Source of the DNA: Pseudoduganella ginsengisoli
Lineage (GTDB): Bacteria; Pseudomonadota; Gammaproteobacteria; Burkholderiales; Burkholderiaceae_D
Direction of reading: 5' to 3'
Length of the DNA: 64,000 bases
NCBI RefSeq assembly: GCF_009720865.1
Contig: NZ_WNLA01000006.1
Span: 124,001-188,000 of the forward strand
The notes under the pieces were generated by a model. It did not search any database. It was given only the letters and a program-made list of their open reading frames with translations, and was not told where the DNA came from. Position numbers and translations under genes: made by a program. Positions 16,342-27,800 of this stretch are shown in pieces. Positions within the stretch are counted from its first letter, which is position 1. Each line of letters starts with the position of its first letter.

Positions 16342-19300
16342 TTTTTTTCACTTCCTTGTCGGCTGCGGCGGATTTGGCTTCCTTGGTTTCTTCCTTCGTT
16401 TTCTCTTCCGGCGTGGAAGACGCTGCTACCGGGCCATCCGTCGGGGCGGCGGTTGGCACCGGGTCTTTCATGACGACTTCGGCTTGGGCAATGGGCGGCT
16501 GCACGTCGTTGACTGCCTTGATCACTTGCGCACTGGCCACGGCCACCGGCTTGTTAGGCTGCTCTGCCGTTGGCGGGGATAGCACGGCGCACAAGGCCGA
16601 CGATGGCGCAATCACGCAAATGTCCGGGCTCGGCGCCACCGTTGGCGCCTGCGTCGGCGCTTGCGTAGGGGCCTGGGTAGGGGCCTGGGTAGGGGCTTGC
16701 GTCGGCGCCTGGGTCGGCGCCTGCGTAGGGGCTTGCGTGGGCGCCTGCGTTGGCGGTTCCGTTGGCGGCGATTGCGTTGGCGCCTGGGTTGGAGCCTGGG
16801 TTGGCGCCTGGGTTGGCGCTTCCGTTGGCGCCACCGTTGGCGACGGTGTCGGCGTCTGCGTCGGTGCGGCAGTTGGCGTTTGTGTTGGCGCCGCAGTCGG
16901 CGTCTGTGTCGGTTCGGCGGTCGGCGTCTGCGTTGGCGCGGCAGTCGGCGTCTGCGTTGGCGCCGCAGTCGGCGTCTGTGTCGGTGCAGCAGTCGGCGTC
17001 TGCGTCGGCGCCGCAGTTGGCGTTTGCGTTGGTGCGGCAGTCGGCGTCTGCGTTGGCTCCGCAGTTGGCGTTTGCGTTGGTGCGGCAGTCGGCGTTTGCG
17101 TTGGCGCCGCAGTCGGATTGTTTGTCAAATCCGCAAACTGCGTCAGCTTGCCAGGGGCCGCCTGGACGGTGGCCGTCGTCACGCCGGAAATCGTCGTCCC
17201 CGCCGCCAGCGTGATAAAGCCGCTGACGGACTTCACTTGCGCCGACGGCGAGAAGTTCAGCGCATCACTGCCGCCCACACTGGAGCTGGCCGTCAACGCG
17301 ATATCGCCGCTGATGGTTTCCACGGTGCCGTCAATCGTCAGCGGGCTGTGCGCCGTTACCGTGATCTTGCCGCTGTCCGTCTTCACGACACCGCTGCTGG
17401 CCACCACGGTCGCGCCGTGGTTGTTCAGCGTGACCGCGCCGCTATTGCCGCTGTTGACTTTCAGCTTGTACACGGTCAGCTGGCCCGCGTTGGCGGTAAC
17501 CGGGTTGGCCGTGTAGTTAACGTTGTTGATATTGACCGGGTTGTTGCCGGATGTGGCGCTGCTTTCCGCGCTCAGCACGGACACCATGGTTTCCAGCGCC
17601 TTGGACGGCGTACCGATGCTGCCGCTGGCCGTCATGTCCAGCGTATCGGCCACGATATCGCCATCGCCCTGCAAGATATTGCCCGTCACCTTCAGCGTGA
17701 CCTTGCCGCCTGCCGCCGTGATGCCGTGATTGGTCAGCGTGCGGGCATTGGTGAATTCCAGGTTGCCCGACGATACGCCGCCAAACAGCGTATCGACGTT
17801 ATTCGCCTGGTTCAACACCACGTTGCCGCCCACCCCGGTCAGCATCAGGCTGCTGACGGTAACCGGCGCGCTTTGCGTGATGCCGCCCGTGGTGGACGAC
17901 AGGTGCAAGGTCGGCGTGTTCGGCAAATTCACGGCGCCCGTGATATTGATGCCTTGGCCGCCGACGATGCCCAGCATTTCGGACGGGCCGGCGCCAGCCA
18001 GGTTCAGTGCGCGCAATTCAACGGTACCCGCCCCGATAAAGTTCAGGTTGGGCGTCGCCACCGTGCGCAATTCCGTGTCCGTCAAGCCCAGTACCGTGGC
18101 GCTGTCGGTGGCGCCGCTGCCCAGCACCGTACTGCCGGAAGCAGCCGACGTCACCGTCACGCCTTGCGTCGCACTGATCGAACTGCCGCTGGCCAGGTTG
18201 GCATTGACGGCGGAAATAGCGACATTCTTGGCCGTTACCGAACCACTGTTCTGGAACGTGCCGGACGATGTCAGCGTCACCGTATCAAGCCCCTTGACGG
18301 CGCCCGTCACGGACAGGCTGTTGGCCGACAGCGACAGCGAACCGTTCTTGTAGGATGCCGTGTTGCTCAAGTCCAGCGCCCCCACCGTGATGCTGCCGCC
18401 CGACCGGGAATTGGAAATCGCCAGGTTCTTGGTGCCGATGTTCTTGATGGCCGTATCGGTCAGCACGATGCCGCCCTCGCTGGCCGCCGCGCCCGCGCCT
18501 ACCGCAATCAGCGGTGCGCCGGACGCGGATATCGTCACGGTTTGCGGCGCCACGATCTTGACGCCCGAGCCCATCGAAAAGCCGGACGACGACGTAAACA
18601 GCGCATTGGTCGTCAAGTCGGCGTTGAACGCAATATTGTTGCTGGCAATGGCCGTCACCGAGCCAGGCGCCGTCAGGGCGCCCGTCACGGCGATATTGCC
18701 GGCCGCCGTCACATCCACACCGCCCGTGATATTGCTGGTGGTCGACAAATTGGCGGCATTGAGCGTGACGTTGCCGCTCTGCGTCGTCAAATGCAGGTGG
18801 TAACTGGTCATCGTGGCCAGTTCCGCCGTATCGATGCCGAGCACCGATGCGCTGTCGGTGGCGCCTGCGCCCACCACCAGCGCATGGCCCGCGTTCGATG
18901 TGACGGAAATATTGCCGGTTCCCGCATTGGTGGTGGAACCCGTGGCCAGGTCCAGGCTGTCGGCCTTAAATTCCACAGAATGCGCCTGCAAGCCGGCGCC
19001 CGACAGCAAGGCGACTTTTCCGCCGCCCAGCGTCATGGAGCCGGCCTGGATGGATGCGCTGGCAGGTGCGTCAGTATTGCCCACCGTGACACCGGTGGTT
19101 CCCGTCACGGTAACCGCACCGGATGGCGCCGCCAGAGGCTGGCGGATATTGATGGTGTCGCCCACCAGCGTCACTGTGCTGGAATTGCCGCTGCCCAGGC
19201 TGATGCCGTTGACACCGGCCACGGTGGTGACGTTGAGTGCCCCCACATTGTTGAAGCTGAAGTTGCCGGTGCTGGCCGAACCGGCCAGGTGTTGCACGGT

Positions 19301-21841
19301 ATTCTGCTTCGTCAGCGCCACGCTGGCGCCGGTGGCCATCAGCCGCGGCGCTTCGATCAGGCCAAACTTCTGGACGATGTCGCCATCCGACATCAGCGCC
19401 ACCGTATCGGCGGCTTTCACGCCGGCGTCCAGCGACACGGACGAACCTGCCAGCACCAGTTTCGTGGTGCCCGTCGACGACAAGTCCACGGCATTGGTGA
19501 CGCGCAGCGCACTGCCCGATTTGTCGCCGATATTGATTTCCGGCGCACTGATGGCGCCCAGTTCAGCAATCGACAAGCCCAGCGCCACCGGCGCCGTGGT
19601 CGGCACGGTCCCCACGACGACGTCCGCATCGGATGAATACGCGGACAGCTTGGCCGTACTGGTGGCCTGGATGGTATTGGCCGTGCTGCCCAGCTCCATG
19701 TTATTGGCGCGCAGCATGACGTTGTTGGCTTGCACCCCGCCGCCGCTGCCAAAGGCGATCTTCGCCGTACCGCCATAGGCGCCCACGTAAATGGCGCCGT
19801 CCGTGATGCCGGTTTTGACTTTGGCATTGACGTTGACGTCGCCCGCGCTTTCAAAGAACACGCTACGCACGCCGGACGACAAGTCCAGGTCTTGCCCCAC
19901 GGTGATGCCGCCGGACGCGCCCGCGCTGCCGATATTGATGCCGTAGGCAGAGACGTGGCCGAGATCGGCCGCCGTCAAGCCCAGGCTGGCGCCGGAGCGG
20001 GCCGCGCCGATGGCGATCGGGCGGGAGCTGGTGTACGGCGTGAACGACACGGTGGTATCGCCGGACGTGCCGCCGCCATCGACTTTGCCTTCGATCGACA
20101 TATTGTCGGCAATGAACGAAACCAGCCGGTCATCCGCAACGGCCGAACCGGTAATCGAACCCGTGCCGGCAATGGCAATGTGGCCGCCCGCGACATCCGC
20201 GCGCAAGTCTACCGCACCGGTACCGACATTGATGCCGGAGTTGACATGGATTTGCGCGCCGCTGGCTTTGAACGCGCCGCCGTTGGTCGCCACGGCCGCA
20301 TTGACGTTGACGGCGCCACTGCCGCTGGCCGTGTCGCCATAATTGGCTTGCAAGGCCACGTCGCCGCCCTGCGTGCTCACTGCCGCCCCCACGGTGATGG
20401 AACCGCCCGCCTGGGCCGTCAGTTTCACGCCGGACTGCGCCACGTTGATGGCGGAATTGATGTCGATGTTGCTGCGCGCCTGCAGCGTGATATCGGACGT
20501 TGCCGCATTAAGCAAGGCTGGATTGATGCTGGTGGCGCCCGTTGCCGCGCCGGCCGAGAAGGTTTTCACGTCGGCCAGCGTGTTCGGTCCCGTATAGCTC
20601 GAATCAATGGCAATGCTGTCCGGGTCCAGCAGCCACATGCCGTTCTTGCCGCCTGCGGCGCGGGTATCGATGCGCGCACCGGCCACGTCCAGGTAATGGC
20701 CTGACGTTTCCACCAGGCCGCCCTGCCCCTGCGCCCCGCCTTGCGCGGAAATGGCGCCGTACACGCGCGCCGCATCATCGCCCCACACAATGACTTTGCC
20801 GCCCTGCGCGCCGGCCTGCGCGGCATCGGCGCGGATGGCCGCATCGGCGGACACAAACGCCTGCTTCGCATTCGGCACGGCAGCATTGGCGCCCTGGTAA
20901 TCGCCGCCCACCAGTACCGTGCCGCCAGCCGCGCCGCTGGCGTCGACTTTGGCGTCGCCATTGAGCGCAACGTTCTGGCCCAGCAGCCGGATGTCGCCGC
21001 CCTTGCCGGCGCTGTTCGTGGCCGACGTCACGCTGCCCTGTTCCAGCAAGGTGGTGCCCGACGCTTTCAGCACGATCTTGCCGTTTTCACCGCGCACGGC
21101 GCTATTGGCATTGACGGCGCCGCGCTGGTTGACCAGCGCACCATAAATGCCAACCCGGCCGCCGGTCGCCAGGACCTGGCCCAGGTTCAGCGCCTGGCTG
21201 GCCGGCGCCGACACCACCACGTGCACTTGAGGGTCGCTGGAATCGGCCAGCTGCACCGTGTGGCCCGCCGCCAGCACGACGTCCCCCTGCGGCGACGTGA
21301 TCACGCCGCTGTTTTCCACATCCGATGCAATCAGGTATACGTGGCCGCCGTTGGGCGTCACGATGGCGCCCTGGTTGGCCACCTTGCCGCTGCCGGCGCC
21401 AATGAAATATTTTTTCCCCGCCAGGAAATCGCTGTCCGACATCGACAGCGACGACGCCACCAGCCCGTTGACGTCAACCCGGGCATCCTTGCCGAACAAG
21501 ATGCCGTTCGGGTTGACCAGATAGACCTGGCCATTCGATTGCAAACTGCCCAGGATCTTGCTGGGGTCCTGGCCGACAATGCGGTTCAAGACTTTGCTGT
21601 CGCCGCTTTGCTGGATGAACCGCGTAACCTCATTCGGGTTAATGGAAAACGCTTGCCAGTTAATGATCGTGTTCGGCGTGTTCGTAATCGTGAATACGTT
21701 GCCCTGCTGGTTGAACAGGGCCTGGCCGGAGATCACCTGGGGCGACATCGGGTTGGCCTGGGCTGCGCCGTAACAGGCGGCGACCATGACGGCCAGCAGT
21801 TTGCGCTTGAGGGTCAGCGGCGGGAAAAACTCTTTCTTCAT
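16310..21841 (-). CDS. TPS-family giant exoprotein 1 (filamentous-haemagglutinin-like, Pro/Thr stalk)
   Basis: 1843 aa. A signal peptide (LKRKLLAVMVAACYGAAQA-NP) precedes the TPS secretion domain, about residues 30-260, with FTITNTPNTIINWQAFSI and the NPNGILFG motif needed for recognition by TpsB. The middle is a long beta-helix-like region of repeating short strands (GNV/GSV, TLxA, SxGxV). From about residue 1574 to 1737 it turns into Pro-Thr-Gln repeats: first (T/E)APTQTPTA units of 8 residues, then APTQ units. The end is Lys/Glu-rich and closes KKNEPVKKLYCN. Probably an adhesin or biofilm filament exported by the TpsB encoded upstream. Last exoprotein in the operon, 25 bp after exoprotein 2. 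Confidence 0.9.
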   Translation of the reverse strand: MKKEFFPPLTLKRKLLAVMVAACYGAAQANPMSPQVISGQALFNQQGNVFTITNTPNTIINWQAFSINPNEVTRFIQQSGDSKVLNRIVGQDPSKILGSLQSNGQVYLVNPNGILFGKDARVDVNGLVASSLSMSDSDFLAGKKYFIGAGSGKVANQGAIVTPNGGHVYLIASDVENSGVITSPQGDVVLAAGHTVQLADSSDPQVHVVVSAPASQALNLGQVLATGGRVGIYGALVNQRGAVNANSAVRGENGKIVLKASGTTLLEQGSVTSATNSAGKGGDIRLLGQNVALNGDAKVDASGAAGGTVLVGGDYQGANAAVPNAKQAFVSADAAIRADAAQAGAQGGKVIVWGDDAARVYGAISAQGGAQGQGGLVETSGHYLDVAGARIDTRAAGGKNGMWLLDPDSIAIDSSYTGPNTLADVKTFSAGAATGATSINPALLNAATSDITLQARSNIDINSAINVAQSGVKLTAQAGGSITVGAAVSTQGGDVALQANYGDTASGSGAVNVNAAVATNGGAFKASGAQIHVNSGINVGTGAVDLRADVAGGHIAIAGTGSITGSAVADDRLVSFIADNMSIEGKVDGGGTSGDTTVSFTPYTSSRPIAIGAARSGASLGLTAADLGHVSAYGINIGSAGASGGITVGQDLDLSSGVRSVFFESAGDVNVNAKVKTGITDGAIYVGAYGGTAKIAFGSGGGVQANNVMLRANNMELGSTANTIQATSTAKLSAYSSDADVVVGTVPTTAPVALGLSIAELGAISAPEINIGDKSGSALRVTNAVDLSSTGTTKLVLAGSSVSLDAGVKAADTVALMSDGDIVQKFGLIEAPRLMATGASVALTKQNTVQHLAGSASTGNFSFNNVGALNVTTVAGVNGISLGSGNSSTVTLVGDTINIRQPLAAPSGAVTVTGTTGVTVGNTDAPASASIQAGSMTLGGGKVALLSGAGLQAHSVEFKADSLDLATGSTTNAGTGNISVTSNAGHALVVGAGATDSASVLGIDTAELATMTSYHLHLTTQSGNVTLNAANLSTTSNITGGVDVTAAGNIAVTGALTAPGSVTAIASNNIAFNADLTTNALFTSSSGFSMGSGVKIVAPQTVTISASGAPLIAVGAGAAASEGGIVLTDTAIKNIGTKNLAISNSRSGGSITVGALDLSNTASYKNGSLSLSANSLSVTGAVKGLDTVTLTSSGTFQNSGSVTAKNVAISAVNANLASGSSISATQGVTVTSAASGSTVLGSGATDSATVLGLTDTELRTVATPNLNFIGAGTVELRALNLAGAGPSEMLGIVGGQGINITGAVNLPNTPTLHLSSTTGGITQSAPVTVSSLMLTGVGGNVVLNQANNVDTLFGGVSSGNLEFTNARTLTNHGITAAGGKVTLKVTGNILQGDGDIVADTLDMTASGSIGTPSKALETMVSVLSAESSATSGNNPVNINNVNYTANPVTANAGQLTVYKLKVNSGNSGAVTLNNHGATVVASSGVVKTDSGKITVTAHSPLTIDGTVETISGDIALTASSSVGGSDALNFSPSAQVKSVSGFITLAAGTTISGVTTATVQAAPGKLTQFADLTNNPTAAPTQTPTAAPTQTPTAEPTQTPTAAPTQTPTAAPTQTPTAAPTQTPTAAPTQTPTAAPTQTPTAEPTQTPTAAPTQTPTAAPTQTPTPSPTVAPTEAPTQAPTQAPTQAPTQSPPTEPPTQAPTQAPTQAPTQAPTQAPTQAPTQAPTQAPTQAPTVAPSPDICVIAPSSALCAVLSPPTAEQPNKPVAVASAQVIKAVNDVQPPIAQAEVVMKDPVPTAAPTDGPVAASSTPEEKTKEETKEAKSAAADKEVKKNEPVKKLYCN
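16636..17112 (-). repeat. Coding tandem repeats, Pro-Thr-Gln stalk of exoprotein 1
   Basis: Two arrays of short in-frame repeats. One has a 24-nt period encoding PTAAPTQT (about 17112-16850), the other a 12-nt period encoding APTQ (about 16840-16636). Synonymous codons vary between copies, so selection acts on the peptide. The arrays may change length by slippage. Confidence 0.85.
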
Positions 21842-21866
21842 TCTGTCTCTTAAGTCGGTAATGCTG

Positions 21867-24800
21867 TCAGTTGCAGTACAGTTTTTTCACGGGTTCATCT
21901 TTTTTCACGACGTCGGCAGTCTTCGCATTGCCATCCTTCTTTTCTTCCTTGGTCTCGCCGGGCTTTTCTTCCGCCGTGCTTTGCTGCGCGGTCGAGGCCG
22001 AAGCCGTTGACGAAGTCTGCGAAGAGGCCGGCGTGGAAGACGAGGCGGACGAAGCCGGCGACGATGCGGTGGCCGCCGTGGCCAGCTTCTTGGCGTCCGC
22101 CTGGTCTTGCAGGGCGTTGACCGCCGATGCCGCGGTGTTAATGATATTCACCGTGGAACTGATGGCCTGGCCTACCGGCTCGTTATTCGTGTTTTGCGCG
22201 GCTTTTGCCGCCGCTTCTTCCGCAGCCTTCTTCGCAGCGGCTTCCGCGGCTGCCTTGGCGGCGGCATCGGCTGCAGCTTTCTTGGCTGCCGCATCGGCTG
22301 CGGCCTTGGCTGCGGCGTCCTCGGCGGCTTTTTTCGCGGCCGCCTCCGCAGCGGCTTTCGCTGCGGCTTCTTCCGCCGCAGCCTTCGCTGCTGCTTCTGC
22401 TGCTTCCGCTGCGGCCCTGGCGGCGGCTTCTTCCGCTGCGCGGGCTGCAGCCTCTGCCGCGGCTTTCGCTGCGGCTTCTTCGGCGGCCTTGGCGGCCGCT
22501 TCTGCTGCCGCCTTCGCTGCCGCTTCCGCTGCGGCCTTGGCGGCCGCTTCTTCTGCGGCTTTTTTGGCGGCTGCTTCCGCCGCTGCCTTCGCTGCGGCTT
22601 CTTCCGCGGCTTTTTTGGCTGCTGCTTCCGCTGCCGCCTTCGCGGCGGCTTCTTCCGCGGCCTTCTTCGCCGCCGCTTCCGCAGCAGCCTTGGCAGCAGC
22701 TTCTTCCGCGGCCTTCTTCACCGCGGCTTCCGCAGCAGCCTTGGCGGCGGCTTCTTCCGCAGCTTTTTTCGCCGCCGCGTCCGCGGCAGCCTTGGCGGCG
22801 GCCTCTTCTGCCGCTTTCTTCGCTGCCGCGTCGGCCGCCGCCTTGGCTGCCGCCGCTTCAGCAGCGGCAACCGTTGCCGGATCGTTAATTACCGGCGTGG
22901 CGCCGCCCGCAAACGTAATCGCGGATGATGACACAGTTCCGGTCGCAGCGGTCAAAGATACTGGCGTTGTTGCACTAATACTGGTGCCTGGCAGCGCAGT
23001 GATGCCCCCTGCCGTGGCCGTCGCAGTGATGCTGCCCGACGTACTTTGCAGCGAGCCGGCCAGCGTAATGTCGGAACCGGCCGTCATGCCGATATTCTTG
23101 GTTGCCTGCAGCGATGAACCACTGCTCATCGCAATGTCGGTACCCGCCGACAGCCCGATACTGTTTGCCGCCTGCACGGTGGCGCCGGAACCCAGCGCGA
23201 TCTCCGTGCCAGCGGCCAGATCGACATTGTTGGCCGCCTGCAGCGACGAACCGCTATTCAGCGCGATCTCCGTACTGGCCGACAAATCAATATCTTGCGC
23301 GGTAATCGAGTAGTTCAGTGTGATCGGGCTGTGCGCCGTCAGCGATACCTTGCCGGCCGGCGCGGATTGCGCGCCTGTCGAGACTATGCCGCCCGTGTTA
23401 TCGACTACCAGGCTGCCGCCCGTCGTGGTCACGGCGCCCAGCGACAACTGGTCGGCGCCGGTCAGCTTGTTCACCAGCTGGATGCCGCCCGTGCCATTGA
23501 CACCTGTGTACGCCAGGATATGGTTGGAATTGTTGGTCAATGTGACACCGGTGGCCGACGTGGTGGACAGCGACGCCGTATCCAGCGCCCCCGTCTGCGT
23601 GATGGCGCCGGCCGTTGCCGTCAGGTTCATGCCGGCGGTTGCCGTCATGGCGCGCAGCGCGAGGTTGCCTGCCGCTTGCGTAATTTGCACCGCGCCCGGT
23701 ATGGAAATCGTGCCGCCCGTATGGCTGTAGCTGCTGGCGACGTCGAGGCCGGCCAGGCTGCCGATGGCGCCGCCGCTCATGGCAAATTGCTGGGCAGCGA
23801 GGATGCCGCTGCCATTGACCGTGCCGCCCGATTGCGTGTACACGCCCGCCGTCAGCTTGCCCACCACGCTCAACGTGCCGGTGGAACCAACGGTAACGGA
23901 CCCTGCGACATGGGACAAATCCGTCGCCGCGGCGCCCAGGGTCAGCGTGCCGCCCGTGATATTCAGCGATTGTCCATTGGCAGCCGTCAGCGATTGCAGG
24001 GTCACCGTGCCGCTGGTGAAGGCGACCGCGCCGGACGAGCCGTTCAATGTCGCCGCCAGCACATAATTGTTGACCGGGACTATCCCGTTCAGCCAGAAGC
24101 TGGGAGTGGCCCAGTTGCCGGTGCCCGGTCCGATATAGGTGGCAGTCGGCGCTTGCGTGATGTTGCCGGTCAACCCGGTGGGGATCGTCACGGAATAATT
24201 CGCGGCGTCGGTCCCGGTCAATGCCAGATTCGATATGGTGACGGCTTTGCCGGCGCCCGGAATGGCGTCGGCATACGCTGCCGTGACCGTACCCACCGCG
24301 ACCGTGTCGCCTGACAGTACGCCGGCCAGCGTACCGCCCGACGTGGTGGCAATGGCGTTGGCATTGTAGGTGCGGTCCGGTACCGTCATGCCCGACACTG
24401 TCAATGGCGCCGCCGTAATGTTGGCCGTTATGCTGGCCGGCATGGTTACCGTGTAATTGGCGGCGTCCGTGCCGCTCAGCGCGACATTGCTGACTGTGAC
24501 GGTTTTGCCGGTGCCGGTGTTCTTGTCGGCAAAGGCCGCCGTGACAGCACCTATCGTGACGGCATCCGAACCGAGCAGGCCGTTCAACGTGCCGCCCGAC
24601 GTGGTGGCCGTCGTGGTGGCATCGTACACGCGCGACACGCCGGTGATCCCCGTGATGGTCAGCGGCGCCGCCGTCACGTCGGCGGTCAGCCCGGTCGGCA
24701 CGGCCACCGTATAGTTGCCCGCATCCGCGCCGGTCAGCGCGATATTGCTGACGGTGATGGCTTTCGACGTCCCCACGTTTTTATCGGCAAAGGCTGCCGT

Positions 24801-27800
24801 GACGGCGCCCTTGGCGACCGTGTCGCCACTGAAGATGCCGGACAGCGTGCCGCCCGCCGTCGTGGCCGTGGCGGTGGCGTCATACACGCGGCTGACGCCC
24901 GCCATACCGGTCACGGTCAGCTCCGCCGCCTTGATATCGGCTGTCAGGCCGGCCGGCATGGTGAGCGTATAGTTGCCGCTGTCCGTGCCGGACAAGCCGA
25001 TACTGCTGACGGTAATGGCTTTGGACGTGCCCACGGTCTTGCTGGCAAAGCTGGCCGTGGCCGTACCCAGCGTAACGGAGTCGGAACCGAGCACGCCGGA
25101 CAGCGCGCCGCCGGTCGTGGTGGCCGTGGTCGTCGCATCATAGGTGCGCGATACGCCGGACATGCCCGTGACGGTCAGTGGCGCTGCGGTGACGTTGGCC
25201 GTCAGTCCCGTTGGCACGGTCACCGTGTAATTGCCGGCATCCGTGCCGGACAAGGCGATGCTGCTGACGGTAATGGCCTTGCCAGTGCCAATATTTTTAT
25301 CGGCAAAGCTGGCAGTCACCGTGCTCTTGGCAACCGAGTCGCCGCTGAACACGCCGGACAGCGTACCGCCGCTGGTGGTGGCGGTGGTGGTTGCATCATA
25401 CGTGCGCGACACGCCCGTCATGCCGCTCACCGTCAGCTGCGCCGCCGTGATATCGCCCGTCAGGCCGGTTGGCGCCGTGACCGAATAATTGCCCGCGTCC
25501 GTGCCGGACAAGCCGACGCTGCTGACTGTGATGGCTTTGCCGGTCCCGACATTCTTGTCGGCGAAGCTGGCTGTCACCGTTCCCATCGTCACGGTATCGC
25601 TGCCGAGGATACCGGACAGCGTACCGCCGGTGGTGGTGGCGGACGTGCCGCTGGTATACGTGCGCGACACGCCCGACATGCCGGAAACCGTCAGCGGCGC
25701 TGCCGTGATATTGGCCGTCAGCCCCGTTGGCGCCGTCACCGAATAGTTGCCGGCATCCGTGCCGGACAGCGCGATGCTGCTGACTGTCACGGCCTTGCCG
25801 GTGCCGGCGTTTTTATTGGCAAACGCCGCCGTGACCGTGCTCATCGACACGTCATCGGAACCCAGGATGCCGGACAGGGCGCCGCCGCTGGTCGTCGCCG
25901 TGGTGGTCGCATCATACGTGCGCGATACCGCCGACATGCCGGACACGGTCAGCGCCGCTGCCGTGATGTTGGCCGTCAGGCCGGTCGGCGCCGTGACCGA
26001 ATAATTGCCCGCATCCGTGCCGGACAAACCGACGCTGCTGACCGTGATGGCTTTACTGGCGCCGACATTCTTGTCGGCGAAGCTGGCCGTTGTCGTGCCC
26101 AATGTGACGGTGTCGCCGCTGATGATGCCGGACAGCGTGCCGCCGCTGACAGAAGCCGACGTGCCCGCGTTGTATGTGCGGTTGACGCCCGTCATGCCCG
26201 ACACCGTCAGCGTTGCGGCAGTAATGTCGGCCGTCAGCCCGGTCGGCACGGTCACCGAATAATTGCCCGCATCCGTACCGCTCAAGCCGACGCTGCTGAC
26301 CGTCACCGGCTTGCTGGCGCCAACGGTCTTGCTGGCAAAGCTGGCTGTCGTCGTACCCAGCGTCACACTGTCATCGCCCAGGATACCGGACAGCGTGCCG
26401 CCCGTGGTGGTGGCGGTCGTCGTGCGGTCATACGTGCGGCTCACGGCCGTCATGCCTGACACCGTCAACGGCGCAGCCGTGATCGTGCCCGTCACGCCGG
26501 TCGGCAGCGTCACGGTGTAATTGCCGGCATCCGTACCCGACAGCGTCACGCTGGACACCGTTACGGATTTCGACGCGCCGACATTCTTGTCGGCATAGCT
26601 GGCTGCTACCGTCCCCACGCTGACGTCATCGCTGCCCAATTTGCCGGACAGCGTGCCGCCCGTCGTGGTGGCCGTCGTGCCCGCGTCATACGTGCGCGAT
26701 ACGCCAGACAGGCCCGTTACCGTCAGCGTGGCGGCCGTGATATTGGCCGTCAAACCGGTCGGCGCGGTCACCGTGTAATTGCCGGCATCGGTGCCGGACA
26801 GGCCGACGCTGCTGACCGTAATGGCTTTCGACGTGCCCACGTTCTTGTCGGCGAAGCTGGCCGTTGTCGTACCGAGGGTGACGGTGTCGCCGCTGATCAT
26901 GCCGGACAACGTACCGCCGCTGACGGATGCCGACGTGCCCGCCGTATAAGTGCGGTTCACGCCCGTCATGCCGGATACCGTCAGCGACTTCGCGGTAATC
27001 GTGCCGGTGGCGCCGGACGTGCTGAGCGTGTAGTTGCCGGCGCTGGCGCCGCTCAGGTTGGCTTCCGACAGGTTGATGGTTTTACCGGTGCCGACATTCT
27101 TGTTCGCATACGACATCGTCGCAATCAGGCTCAGGCTGTCGCCCGACACCATGTTGGAGAACGTGATGTTGGCGCTGGTCAGCGACGTCGTGCCGTCATA
27201 CACCTTGGACGCGGTCGGCGTCACGGTGCGCGCCGTGATTGCCAGCGTCGCGCTGCCCGTATAGCTGATGTCGTACTTGGTGGAATACAGGCCCGACAGG
27301 GTCGTGTATCCGGTACCGACATTCTTGGCCGTACCCCACACCAGTGAACCGGACAACGATGACGACGTATCGCTGCCGGTAAAGCCCGTGTATGTGGGCG
27401 TGCCCGTGAACGAAGGCGTCGTGCCGTCATACACGTGCGAGTAAGAACCAGTCGTATTGATGGTCAACGCCGTCAGCATGGATTTCAGCATCGGCGTCGT
27501 GTAGCCATCATAATTGCGCCACACTGCCGGTGTCGGCGCCTGCGAGAACGTCCCGGTGAAATCAAATCCCGTGAAATTGGACGACTGCAGCATTTGTGCC
27601 GTCGTCAGGCCAGTGGAATTCACATTGGATGCACTGGTATTGGCGCTGTTGTAATACGTATGAGGCGCGGCATTCGAGCAGTCGCAGCCGATGGTATTGT
27701 TGGTGGAAAATGCCGTGACGCCGCTGAACGGGCCGGATCCCGACGTGGACATCGTTCCCGTGCTGTATGCGCGGCTGATATAGCCGCTGTTATAGCCGGC

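Noticed and set aside
16636..17112. Regular short repeats that could suggest a CRISPR array.
   Set aside because: Repeats of 12 and 24 nt are in frame, have no unique spacers of constant size, and encode a Pro/Thr/Gln stalk. The same applies to 22197-22872 and 34482-35205.
16661..19636. Very long plus-strand open frame (about 990 codons, Arg- and Gly-rich) opposite exoprotein 1, with similar long frames opposite exoproteins 2 and 3.
   Set aside because: They are mirror frames caused by high GC and coding repeats on the other strand. They show low-complexity Arg/Gly/Ala composition and no domains or ribosome sites. The evenly spaced 85-codon plus-strand frames at 24457-26520 only reflect the 258-bp repeat.
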